DNA of 64,000 bases from Nodosilinea sp. WJT8-NPBG4 (GCA_019359285.1 JAHHHQ010000036.1:62001-126000); one strand, 5' to 3'. Shown: positions 19,164 through 28,133, counted from the first letter of the stretch. Notes: generated by a model not told the origin, from the sequence alone. Numbers and translations: made by a program.

Positions 19164-21200
19164 CTACGTTACAGACTCAATGCGACCATTCTCTAAAAAC
19201 AGAATTTGATCGGCGCGATTGAGCACTGAGGGGCGATGGGAGACGACGAGGCAGGTGGGTGGATGGGTGGATGGGTGGGCGGGTGGATGAGTAGGCGGGT
19301 GGATGGGTAGGCAGGTGGATGGGTTTTGGGTATTAGGTGTTGGGTGCTGGGTATTGGGTTTTGCCTTACACCTTGTACCTTGCACCTGATGACGTTCAGC
19401 CTCCGCATCTTCTCTATTTCCAAACAACTGCTCCCACAGGAGTTGCTCGGTTTCGACATCGAGGGCGCTGGAGAGGTCATCGAAAACCATCAAGGCGGGC
19501 TGGCGTAGCAGCATGCGGGCGGCGGCGGCTCGTTGTTTTTGTCCACCAGAAAGGCGAAAGCCGCGAGTGCCGATCAGGGTTTCTAGTCCCTCCGGCATTT
19601 GGGCGAGATCGCGATCGAAGACGGCGGTGGCGATCGCTCGATCAAACTGTTCTGGGCCAACGGCATCTCCTAGCCCCAGCAGCAGATTCTCCCGTAGTGA
19701 GGCGCTGAAAAGTTGGGGAATCTGCGGTGTATAAGCGGCCCGAGGCGGCACCAAAAAATTTGCCGGGTCGAGAATCGGCTGACCATTCCAATACAGCGCG
19801 CCAGCCTGCTTGGGTAGCAGGCCCAACAGCACCCGCAGCAGGGTGGTTTTGCCCGCGCCCACCCGCCCGGTGATCACCGTCAAACTGCCCTGGGCGAGGG
19901 TAAAACTGATGTCGCTGATGCCGCCACCGCCTGGATAGCGGTAGGTCAACCCTTCAACCCGCAGCTCGTGAAGGGGTTCGGATGCAATAGCCGTCGCCAT
20001 CGACGGCAGCACAGGCTGTGAGCTAAGCAGGGGCTTGAGGTAGAGGGGGTGGGGGTGGGTGAGGGGGTGGATGGGTAGGCGGGTGGATGGGTCGGCGGGG
20101 GGATGGGTAGGCGGGTGGATGGGTAGGCGGGTAGGCGGGTTGGTAAATATCTGAGATTCGGTTATTTCACGGGTGCTGGTCTCGTCCACCCTCCCACCCT
20201 CCCACTCATCCACGCGCCCACCCTCCCACGCGCCCACCAACTTCCCCATGCGCTCAAAGGAAACTTCGCTCTGCTTAATGGTGGCGATAAAGCCGCCGAG
20301 GAAGGCGAGAAAGTAGGTGACAAACGATAAGTAATAGACAAACAGGGCAAAGTCGCCCACGGTGAGATCGCCTTGGGCACCGAGGCTTTGGGAAGCGACC
20401 AGCAAGATTAGCCCGGTGCCGATGCTGACGATATTCTCAAAGCCGGAGTTGAGCACAGCGGTGAAGACCTGGTCGCGCACCATCAGGTCGCGGCGGCGAT
20501 CGCACCTTTTCCGCAATTCCTCCAGCATTTGGGCCTCGGCTCCGGCCACCTTTACAGCCTGCACAGCGGTAAACAATTCGCCAATTAGCCCGGTGACTTG
20601 CTGGGTAGCCTGGCGGCTGGCGCGGCGGTAGCGTTTGAGGCGGTGTTCGGCCTGGTGGGCGAGGAGGGCGATCGCGCACAGCGGCAAAAACACCAGCAGC
20701 GTCATCGTCGGGTTGACGCTGATCAGCAGCGCCACCGACCCCACGGCAAACACTCCGGCAGCAAAGATCTCGTTGGTGCCCACCACCACATCCTCAATCT
20801 GCGCCGCATCGTCGCGAAAGTAGCTGAGAATTTCACCAGGGGAGGCATTTTGGCCATTGGCTCCACCCGTTGCCAGCTCGGCCCCAGGGCGCTTGAGCAG
20901 TTCATGCAGCAGGTTGTGTCGCACCAGACCACTGATCAAAAAGCGGTGCTGAGTTTTAGTGATCCGCCCGACAAAGATTGCCACCACCCGCGCCAGCCCC
21001 ACCGCCAGCAGTAGCCCAATCCATACCCAAGGCGAACTGCTAAAGCGAGCCTCTCCGGTGAGGGTGTCAAAAAATTCGCGAATGATCAGCCCCGGCACCG
21101 CTGGAAGGCCAAGGATGAATAGCCACAGCAGCGTATCGACCCAGTAGAGCCGCTGGGCGTAGCGGATGAGCTGCCAGAGGAGGTGGGTGATGGGGGGCAT
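19164..21200 (-). CDS. ABC exporter half-transporter (TMD+NBD) carrying two in-frame repeat-derived insertions
   Basis: Walker A GRVGAGKTT, LSGGQKQRAAAARMLL, DDLSSALD, H-loop VVSHR; insertions at about 20036-20246 (TMD-NBD linker) and 19242-19406 (inside NBD just before the H-loop strand). Confidence 0.9.
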   Translation of the reverse strand: MPPITHLLWQLIRYAQRLYWVDTLLWLFILGLPAVPGLIIREFFDTLTGEARFSSSPWVWIGLLLAVGLARVVAIFVGRITKTQHRFLISGLVRHNLLHELLKRPGAELATGGANGQNASPGEILSYFRDDAAQIEDVVVGTNEIFAAGVFAVGSVALLISVNPTMTLLVFLPLCAIALLAHQAEHRLKRYRRASRQATQQVTGLIGELFTAVQAVKVAGAEAQMLEELRKRCDRRRDLMVRDQVFTAVLNSGFENIVSIGTGLILLVASQSLGAQGDLTVGDFALFVYYLSFVTYFLAFLGGFIATIKQSEVSFERMGKLVGAWEGGRVDEWEGGRVDETSTREITESQIFTNPPTRLPIHPPTHPPADPSTRLPIHPLTHPHPLYLKPLLSSQPVLPSMATAIASEPLHELRVEGLTYRYPGGGGISDISFTLAQGSLTVITGRVGAGKTTLLRVLLGLLPKQAGALYWNGQPILDPANFLVPPRAAYTPQIPQLFSASLRENLLLGLGDAVGPEQFDRAIATAVFDRDLAQMPEGLETLIGTRGFRLSGGQKQRAAAARMLLRQPALMVFDDLSSALDVETEQLLWEQLFGNREDAEAERHQVQGTRCKAKPNTQHPTPNTQNPSTCLPIHPPTHPPAHPSTHPPTCLVVSHRPSVLNRADQILFLENGRIESVT

Positions 21201-21201
21201 A

Positions 21202-21312
21202 GGGGTGGATGGATAGGCGGGTAGCGGGTAGGTGGGTGGGAGAGTGGAAGAGTGGGAGGGTGGGGAAAGATTAAAGGAGAGGTATTGGGGGGATTTGTGG
21301 GATGGGTAGGGG
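21202..21312. repeat. G-rich arm of the dispersed repeat family, upstream of the four-helix-bundle ORF
   Basis: GGGTGGATGGATAGGCGGGTAGCGGGTAGGTGGGTGGGAGAGTGGAAGAGTGGGAGGGTGGGG...GATGGGTAGGGG. Confidence 0.85.
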
Positions 21313-21691
21313 ATTTGTGAGGAGGTATCAGGATTTAGAGGTTTATCAAGCTGCTTTTGAAGAGGCGATGCGTATTTTTGAGGTTTCTAAGACTTTTCCA
21401 GTTGAAGAGCGATACTCACTGACAGATCAGATACGTCGATCGTCCCGTTCAATTTGTGCCAATTTGGCAGAGGCATGGCGCAAACGATGCTACGAAGCGG
21501 CCTTCGTTGCCAAGTTGACAGACTGTGCGGCCGAGGCTGCTGAAACTCAAACTTGGATAGCTTTTGCCGTCCGCTGTCAGTACCTTTCGTCCGAGGTTGG
21601 ACAAGCCCTCGCCGAAGCCTACGACAAAATTTCAGGCATGCTAGTCACCATGATCCGCAACTCCCATCAATGGACAACCCCCAAACCCTAA
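21302..21691 (+). CDS. Four helix bundle protein (S23 / 23S rRNA intervening sequence family, TIGR02436-type; bAvd-like)
   Basis: YQDLEVYQAAFEEAMRIFEVSKTFPVEERYSLTDQIRRSSRSICANLAEAWRKRCYEAAFVAKL is a close match to the family. Confidence 0.93.
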   Translation: MGRGFVRRYQDLEVYQAAFEEAMRIFEVSKTFPVEERYSLTDQIRRSSRSICANLAEAWRKRCYEAAFVAKLTDCAAEAAETQTWIAFAVRCQYLSSEVGQALAEAYDKISGMLVTMIRNSHQWTTPKP

Positions 21692-21748
21692 TCACCCTCT
21701 CACCCTCCAACTCTCCCACCCTTCAACTCTCCCACTCTCCCACCTTCC
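21684..21748. repeat. C-rich arm of the repeat family, downstream of the four-helix-bundle ORF
   Basis: ACCCTAATCACCCTCTCACCCTCCAACTCTCCCACCCTTCAACTCTCCCACTCTCCCACCTTCC; inverted relative to 21202-21312 (shared GGTGGGAGAGTGG). Confidence 0.85.
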
Positions 21749-21971
21749 TCAGGAGCCTTTGCCGGATATTTTTGGCTACTCAGCGGAGTTTCTGTAGTCG
21801 GCGATCGCAGGACGAACTTGCGGAGTGCTGGGTGAAGACGGCGGAAGAATGGATGCACCACTGGCATCGGGTTCGAGATATTCAACAGCCAAAGTGCTGG
21901 ATAATACGGAAAATATAGGGTCTCATCTGGCAAATCTGACACTTAATACATAGTTTGCTGAGGTATGGGTT

Positions 21972-22529
21972 GTGAAAAGGTCAAACTCTATCTTCTGGGC
22001 GCTCGCAGGCGCAGCACTCTTATGGGGAAGCATCGCACTCGTCAGCGCCAGTGATGGAGTGTCCATGTTGGATTTCGTATTCTACTTCCTGGGCGGCCTT
22101 GCCTTTGGCGCGGTCACAGTCGCCACTGCTATTGGCCTGCTAGGAAAAGGTCTGAGGAAACGCGAGCGGCTGATTAAAATACTCCCTTACCCCTTCGTAA
22201 TCCAGTTAGTTTTTCTTGTCATCGTCTTTGCGGGCGTCAGTTTCGATCTCGCGTTCGCGGCTAGATTCGCTGCAAGTCGCTCTGCGCTTGAGATGGCTGC
22301 AACAGACACGCGCTCAGGGACGGGGCCAGGCGCCCCGACGTGGATTGGCCTCTTTAAAGTTAGCGAGATAGACAAGGCTGGCAACGCGGTACGCTTCATC
22401 GTTGGTGAGTGCGGTCTGGCGGATGACTGCGGCGTTGTCCATAGCCCGGACGGTACGCCTCCGATTGTTGGAGAGGATTGGTACTCGCCGATGAAAGGCT
22501 CTTGGTGGAGTTGGAGGCGGAGCTGGTAG
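21972..22529 (+). CDS. Hypothetical membrane protein
   Basis: Three hydrophobic segments; no family recognised. Confidence 0.5.
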   Translation: MKRSNSIFWALAGAALLWGSIALVSASDGVSMLDFVFYFLGGLAFGAVTVATAIGLLGKGLRKRERLIKILPYPFVIQLVFLVIVFAGVSFDLAFAARFAASRSALEMAATDTRSGTGPGAPTWIGLFKVSEIDKAGNAVRFIVGECGLADDCGVVHSPDGTPPIVGEDWYSPMKGSWWSWRRSW

Positions 22530-22669
22530 ACCGGGGAAAAGATCGGTTATGGGTGCTGCAACCTAACATCGGCATGCAGTGGACGCGCATCTGGCAGGTC
22601 TCTCATCATCAAGGGCTATAGCGCGCCGCTGATGCCCGGCATTGGCTTTTACGCTAGAAGCGGAATTGC

Positions 22670-23551
22670 TTGATATCTATCAAATCTGTTGGGTACATAA
22701 ATAAAGGAGTCGCCGTTTTGAAAGAATGGAAACGATCTCTACGTATTAGCCTCAAGTACGCTAGGAGCCTGCTTCGTGGCTACCCTTTCTTTTATGCTTG
22801 GCAACAAACTCCTCATCAGTCATACCTTTACCCTCATTTGTGGTGTGATTCCGTCACAGCCATTCCAGATCGTGGTAGTCCAGAAATTCGGGAAAATCGT
22901 GTCATAAACTTGCAACTGGCTGCAAGCAAAATTCACCAACTTCAACTTAATCCTGGGCAAATCTTCAGCTTCTGCAACTGCGTAGGCGATCCAACCTTAA
23001 GTAATGGGTTTAAGGCAGGACCCGTGTTTGTGCGCGGTCAAGTGCAGACGGGAGTTGGTGGCGGACTGTGCTTAATTGCCACCAATCTGTTTCATACGTT
23101 TTTGGTTTCAGGTTGCCAGATTCTGGAGCGACATTGCCATAGCATTGATGCTTATGGGAGCGATCGCTTTTACCAGCTTGGTCAAGATGCTTCGATCTCC
23201 TATGGCTATAAAGACCTGATCGTTCGGAATCATAGTGATGTGGCACTACAGTTGCGCTTACAAGTGTTGCCAGAGAAGGGTCAAGTGGTCTCTAGCTTAT
23301 GGGGGCAGTCTCCTTGCCCCTGGCAGGTTAAGGTTGACTCTGTGGTTTTGCAAGAGTTGTTATCTCCTTCAACAACTAACTCAACAAGCAACATTTCTGG
23401 TTGGATTGTTGAAACTCAACGATCTGTGCGCGATCGGGCGGATAATTCAAGGGCAAGAACTAGATCGAAAGACATGGCTCAAGAACCTTCATGGCAACTC
23501 GATTACCGCGCTGTTAGTGTTTATAAACCTTGTACCGACAGCAGTTTGTAG
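22670..23551 (+). CDS. VanW family protein
   Basis: ENRVINLQLAASKIHQLQLNPGQIFSFCNCVGDPTLSNGFKAGPVFVRGQVQTGVGGGLCLIATNLFHTFL resembles the VanW core (GGGxCQxST...). Confidence 0.8.
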   Translation: MISIKSVGYINKGVAVLKEWKRSLRISLKYARSLLRGYPFFYAWQQTPHQSYLYPHLWCDSVTAIPDRGSPEIRENRVINLQLAASKIHQLQLNPGQIFSFCNCVGDPTLSNGFKAGPVFVRGQVQTGVGGGLCLIATNLFHTFLVSGCQILERHCHSIDAYGSDRFYQLGQDASISYGYKDLIVRNHSDVALQLRLQVLPEKGQVVSSLWGQSPCPWQVKVDSVVLQELLSPSTTNSTSNISGWIVETQRSVRDRADNSRARTRSKDMAQEPSWQLDYRAVSVYKPCTDSSL

Positions 23552-23660
23552 ACTACTGCTAGGATCGACAAAACGGTATGGGCAATGCCTGTGAAAGTGA
23601 GGCTATTGTTTATGAAAGCTGTTAGTGACAAAAACCAGCTTCTCTAAACAGCGACCTCAA

Positions 23661-23744
23661 TAAGCTATACAGCTGTGCCACTTTGCTTTACATCGGCTTA
23701 TGTAAGCTATACAGCTGTGCCAGTTTGCTTTACGGCGGTCTTAA
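23661..23744. repeat. Two tandem copies of a 42-bp unit (TAAGCTATACAGCTGTGCCACTTTGCTTTAC...)
   Basis: Copies start at 23661 and 23703. Confidence 0.8.
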
Positions 23745-24235
23745 TTTGTTAAATGGGCTGCTCAGTAGACCAAGTTGCGAGCGGTGGAGCTTGATGTTGG
23801 TTGCCGCCCCCGACGACAAAGGGTGGTGCCATCGGGGGCGGGCTGGGTGCGTTACTCAATTAGATCGCCTATAATTTTGCATACAACCATGAGTATTCCC
23901 ATGTTCTTCGGTTCGGCAATCCGTTTCTCCAGCAAATGCAGTGGCCTTTGTTAGGCAAAGGCTTCTACACTAACTTGGCAAGGATTTATAGAGAAAAAGA
24001 GATTGCATATTACTGAACTCAATAAGGGGGCAAAAGAAAAAGTAACTGTAAAGCATATTACTTACCTATGTGTAGATATTGATAAGTTCTACACAATTTG
24101 TTGGCGATCAGAAGTAAATATGTTTACTTAAGCATAGGGCGAATAGAGCTTATTCAATAGGGTGCTGATAACTAAATCTTATAGAGTGACGTAAACCTCT
24201 ATCTACCTTGGTGGCTTAGCCTCCAAAAGACTGAA

Positions 24236-24913
24236 ATGAATTCAGAACCTAATAGTGCAGAAACAGATTCGGCTCAAGTAGTCACAGAATCTCTAAGTCA
24301 GTCTGAGAAAAACATAGCAGCAACCCCAAGCTTTCCCAATCCACTTTCCGAAGCAGAAACAGATTCGGCTCAAGTAGTCACAGAATCTCTAAGTCAGTCT
24401 GAGAAAAACATAGCAGCAACCCCAAGCTTTCCCAATCCACTTTCCGAAGCAGAAACAGATTCGGCTCAAGTAGTCACAGAATCTCTAAGCCAGTCTGAGA
24501 AAAACATAGCAGCAACCCCGAGCTTTCCCAATCCACTTTCCGAAAAAGTACCGAATACTCGTCCCGGTTATTGGGTTAAAAATTTGATTGGAAATGTTGG
24601 GGAGCCATTATACTTTTTAGCGATCTCTCTTATGGGAGAAGAACTCGCCCTTCAAGTCTGGGAAGAAGTACGGGAGATGATTGCTTATGCCCTGATTCTT
24701 CAACTACCTGATTTAATCGGTCAGTTAATCCTTAAGCAACAGTTTTCTAGCTTTAATGTATGCCAAGCTGAGGATGCGCTTGATATTAATCGTTATGCCT
24801 GCTATACCATCGTTGGATCTGACTTTTTACTTTGGATAGCTATTGCTAGTCGAATTATAGGACGTTTCTTGGCTAGTCTATTGGGGATTACTAATAGATC
24901 AAGAGGGAGTTGA
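24236..24913 (+). CDS. Hypothetical membrane protein with three tandem 32-aa repeats
   Basis: (AETDSAQVVTESLSQSEKNIAATPSFPNPLSE)x3 followed by hydrophobic segments. Confidence 0.7.
   Translation: MNSEPNSAETDSAQVVTESLSQSEKNIAATPSFPNPLSEAETDSAQVVTESLSQSEKNIAATPSFPNPLSEAETDSAQVVTESLSQSEKNIAATPSFPNPLSEKVPNTRPGYWVKNLIGNVGEPLYFLAISLMGEELALQVWEEVREMIAYALILQLPDLIGQLILKQQFSSFNVCQAEDALDINRYACYTIVGSDFLLWIAIASRIIGRFLASLLGITNRSRGS
24257..24544. repeat. Near-perfect 96-bp coding tandem repeat x3
   Basis: Unit starts at 24257, 24353 and 24449; only a few substitutions in copy 3. Confidence 0.95.
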
Positions 24914-24917
24914 TATA

Positions 24918-25790
24918 ATGAATTTTCTTTCAAGGCGAAGTAGGCACAATAGAATTTTCAGTTTTCTTTCAAGGCGAAGTAGGCATAATAGAATTTTCAA
25001 TATAATTTACAAAAAGCTGTTTTCTGTAATTCATGATTTAATTCCAGGAATTATAGGAATTTTTTCTGTTCTGGTCATTACAGGTGGAAATCCGTCAGGA
25101 TTTACTATTGGTCTTCTATTCTTTGTGGGTACAGCATTTCTTGCTATTAGACGTGTAAACAACATAATTAGACAGCAACAAATTTTTCGATTAAATTATG
25201 TTAGTCAATATGATACAAGTAAGCAAATTGTAATCTCAGTATTAGAGGGCTGGAAACAGTTAGATGCAGATGCCCGCGCATGGCTTTTTAGTGTAGGTAA
25301 AAGTGAGCGAATCTTAAAAGGTGAGCATTTGATTTTTGAGGGAACGCCTATTACCTCACTTTACATTGTGCTGAAAGGAGCGTTAGAAGTTCGAATTAGT
25401 GCTTTACCCAATCGAAAGGTCGCTATGTTGCGACCCGGTGATGTAGTTGGAGAAATGTCTTTTGTGAAAGAAGGACATCCTCCTTCAGCTAGTGTCATAG
25501 CCTTAGAAGATTCATGCGTCTGGTCTATTCCTTGCTCCCAATTGCTGCAAAAACTAAAGAGAGATAAGATTTTTGCTGCTCGCTTCTATGAAGCACTTGC
25601 AGGTATTCTTGCAGGAAGGCTTTACATTACAACACTCATTCAACATAGCCTTGAAACGGGTTCTGAAGAAAGTGAAAAAATTCTAAGGAGCTTAGATAGT
25701 GTAGGAATTGTAAGCTTCTCACCAACAACTTCACCCGACCTAAGTCTGCTCAATATTCGCGACCGCCGTAAAGACTATACTGTAAGGTAA
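24918..25790 (+). CDS. Membrane-anchored cyclic-nucleotide-binding (cNMP/CRP-like) domain protein
   Basis: Two hydrophobic segments, then GEHLIFEGTPITSLYIVLKGALEVRISALPNRKVAMLRPGDVVGEMSFV (cNMP-binding fold); 39-bp tandem duplication at 24923-25000 in its 5' end. Confidence 0.85.
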   Translation: MNFLSRRSRHNRIFSFLSRRSRHNRIFNIIYKKLFSVIHDLIPGIIGIFSVLVITGGNPSGFTIGLLFFVGTAFLAIRRVNNIIRQQQIFRLNYVSQYDTSKQIVISVLEGWKQLDADARAWLFSVGKSERILKGEHLIFEGTPITSLYIVLKGALEVRISALPNRKVAMLRPGDVVGEMSFVKEGHPPSASVIALEDSCVWSIPCSQLLQKLKRDKIFAARFYEALAGILAGRLYITTLIQHSLETGSEESEKILRSLDSVGIVSFSPTTSPDLSLLNIRDRRKDYTVR

Positions 25791-25930
25791 CCTCAGCCAT
25801 AGCAGCTCTAGCAAAAGCCTTATTTTAAGCTTGACCTATCCCCACATCGAAAAAATCGAGCAACAGCCCGCAAGATTGCAGCGTATTCTCCGCATTCGCG
25901 TTGCTTAAGAGGCTATTTATAAAGTTCGGT

Positions 25931-26344
25931 CTAGGCGGCCAGGCGCTTGAGCATGATACGAGTCATGACCGCATAGATGGCGGCCTCACTCATCTCGGGT
26001 AATCGCTCATAATCCTTACTCAACCGTCGATACCAGTTCAACCAGCCAAACGTGCGTTCCACAATCCAGCGCTTGGGTAAAAGTTCAAAGGCCTTGCCAG
26101 AGCGACTCATGACCTCAACGCGAGCCTGAATCATGAGCCACACCGCGAGGGCAAAAATATCGCCGCTGTAGCCTTGGTCGACCCAGAGCACCTGGCCTCG
26201 CTTCAGACTCGTAGCGTACTCTTCCAGCAACAGCATGAGCGCATAAGCCGTCACCAATCGTTCACTGGCGTTAGCCTCTGTGACTACAGCTTTCAAGACT
26301 AAGCCCAAACTATCCACCAGCAGATGACGCTTTCGGCCCTTCAC
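25931..26344 (-). CDS. IS5-family transposase, C-terminal part (orfB, DDE domain)
   Basis: KGRKRHLLVDSLGLVLKAVVTEANASE...VERTFGWLNWYRRLSKDYERL. Confidence 0.92.
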   Translation of the reverse strand: MKGRKRHLLVDSLGLVLKAVVTEANASERLVTAYALMLLLEEYATSLKRGQVLWVDQGYSGDIFALAVWLMIQARVEVMSRSGKAFELLPKRWIVERTFGWLNWYRRLSKDYERLPEMSEAAIYAVMTRIMLKRLAA

Positions 26345-26733
26345 CTGCTTGCCGCCATCGTAGCCGTATACCTCCCCCTTTTTTCTGCGGTTTTCACCGA
26401 CTGACTATCTGCCGCAATCGCACTGGGGGAGGGGTCTCGTCCGGCTTGAATCCGGCACTGTTCGGACAACGTGCGGTTCATACGTTCCCAGATGCCTTGG
26501 CGCTGCCATTTTCGGTAGTAGGCATACACCGTATTGAACGACGGAAAGTCATGGGGCAACAGATGCCACTGGCAGCCGGTTTTCAGCTGGTAGAAAATTC
26601 CATTGCAGACCGCTCGCATGTTCGTCGTTCGCGGACGGCCACCCGCTTTAGCCGGTGGGATCAGGGGGGCTAGAATGGCCCATTCCGTATCACTAAGGTC
26701 TGTCGCATAGGTTGAGGACGATATCACTGTCAC
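26341..26733 (-). CDS. IS5-family transposase, N-terminal part (orfA)
   Basis: YATDLSDTEWAILAPLIPPAKAGGRPRTTNMRAVCNGIFYQLKTGCQWHLLPHDFP. Confidence 0.92.
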   Translation of the reverse strand: MTVISSSTYATDLSDTEWAILAPLIPPAKAGGRPRTTNMRAVCNGIFYQLKTGCQWHLLPHDFPSFNTVYAYYRKWQRQGIWERMNRTLSEQCRIQAGRDPSPSAIAADSQSVKTAEKRGRYTATMAASR

Positions 26734-27064
26734 CTGCTACGCTCATCTACCTTGATCCTATGACCCTACTCACCGCCTCGGAGGTTCGGCAAACCCTACT
26801 TTGTAAATAGCCTCTAATTTGTGATGGATTGCCTCACCTACAGTTGGTTAGCCGAGTAACCCCGCCACCAGACTCCTACTTAACCCCGCCGAAGCCGATG
26901 CCGCTTGTTGTTGTAGTTTGGATACAACAACAAATTGATGGAAAGTTTCAGCGCAATCGCAGATCTTTTGTAGGTTAGGTTTATGGTTGGCAGAAAATTG
27001 CATTAGGCAGCGCCAGTCCATTGTCTAGCGTTTATCGCCATTAGTCTTAAAGACCGCAATGAAA

Positions 27065-27274
27065 TTATTCAGAGTCTTGGTCATCGACTTGACCCATACC
27101 TGCGCCATCTTCGTCGCGGCGATCGCCGAGCATTTGAGGGACGACAGCAGGATTTGAAAGGATTTCTTGGGGGTCTTTGTCGTAGCCACCCTTAGTGACT
27201 AGGTCACGAGGATCAAAGGTTTCCGCATCAGTAGATTGGGCGTTGTCGGGATTGTTATGTTGATTCTCAGTCAT
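27065..27274 (-). CDS. Small acidic hypothetical protein
   Basis: 69-aa ORF DPRDLVTKGGYDKDPQEILSNPAVVPQMLGDRRDEDG, plausible composition and codon usage. Confidence 0.55.
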   Translation of the reverse strand: MTENQHNNPDNAQSTDAETFDPRDLVTKGGYDKDPQEILSNPAVVPQMLGDRRDEDGAGMGQVDDQDSE

Positions 27275-27530
27275 AAAACCACTTCTTTTACGTCGGCTCC
27301 TAGGAGCACATACTTGTCAGCGTAAGCAGCAACAGCGATCGCTTCATCCCTCATCCGCTATACATTGAGTGCGATCGCAAATCTCTTGTAAGTAGGTTGA
27401 CCAAGGAAACCCCAACAGTCCCAGGTGGTATTACATAGTGCTAGATTAACGGCGGGTGTTGGGTTACTCTGCGAGAAGGCAAAGTTTACGCTACCTCAAC
27501 CCAACTTACTGACTCCTTCCTATCGCCAGC

Positions 27531-28133
27531 ATGCGCATAGCAATCCTCACATTTCAGGGGTTCAACGAACTGGATTCTCTCGTTGCACTAGGCGTGCTCA
27601 ACAGAATCAAGCAGCCAGATTGGCAAGTGACGCTGTGCTGCCCCGAGCCAACTGTCACATCAATGAATGGAGTCACGATCCACGCTCAATCCAGCCTCGA
27701 CGAAGTTGAGGCTGCCGACGCCGTCATCATTGGCAGTGGCGTCAAAACCCGAGAGGTAGTAGCTGACAAAGACCTTATGTCGCGCCTGCGCCTAGATCCC
27801 CAACGCCAATTGATCGGAGCGCAATGCTCCGGAACGCTCATCTTGGCAAAGCTCGGCATGCTCGGTTCCGTACCCGCCTGCACAGACCTCACAACAAAGC
27901 CCTGGGTTCAAGAAGCCGGGGTCGAAGTTCTCAACCAGCCATTCTTCGCAGCGGGTAACGTCGCCACAGCCGGCGGTTGCTTCGCCTCGCAATACCTGGT
28001 GGCTTGGATTATCGCTCGAAGCGAAGGCGAGGAAGCCGCAAAGGCAGCATTGCACTATGTCGCGCCCGTGGGCGAAAAGGAAGAGTACGTCTCGCGGGCC
28101 ATGAAAAACATTGCTCCGTATCTTGAGCACTGA
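27531..28133 (+). CDS. DJ-1/PfpI (GATase1-like) family protein
   Basis: IAILTFQGFNELDSLVALGVLNRI...LIGAQCSGTLILAKLGML nucleophile-elbow-like Cys. Confidence 0.88.
   Translation: MRIAILTFQGFNELDSLVALGVLNRIKQPDWQVTLCCPEPTVTSMNGVTIHAQSSLDEVEAADAVIIGSGVKTREVVADKDLMSRLRLDPQRQLIGAQCSGTLILAKLGMLGSVPACTDLTTKPWVQEAGVEVLNQPFFAAGNVATAGGCFASQYLVAWIIARSEGEEAAKAALHYVAPVGEKEEYVSRAMKNIAPYLEH

Larger units (their letters stand above)
25909..26814 (-). mobile_element. IS5-family insertion sequence, about 906 bp
   Basis: TIRs GAGGCTATTTATAAAGT (25909-25925) and complement of GAGGCTATTTACAAAGT (26798-26814); flanking TAA on both sides consistent with a 3-bp TSD; two overlapping transposase ORFs. Confidence 0.9.

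Noticed and set aside
19242-20246. Possible CRISPR-like array because of regularly recurring GGGTGGATGGGTAGGC
   Set aside because: Units are degenerate and contiguous with no unique spacers of constant length; occurs at many loci and inside ORFs. No CRISPR array or cas gene was seen in the window.
23235-23594. 119-aa ORF overlapping the 3' end of the VanW-like gene in another frame
   Set aside because: Could hint at a frameshift, but neither frame shows a family match past the VanW core, so no pseudogene call was made.
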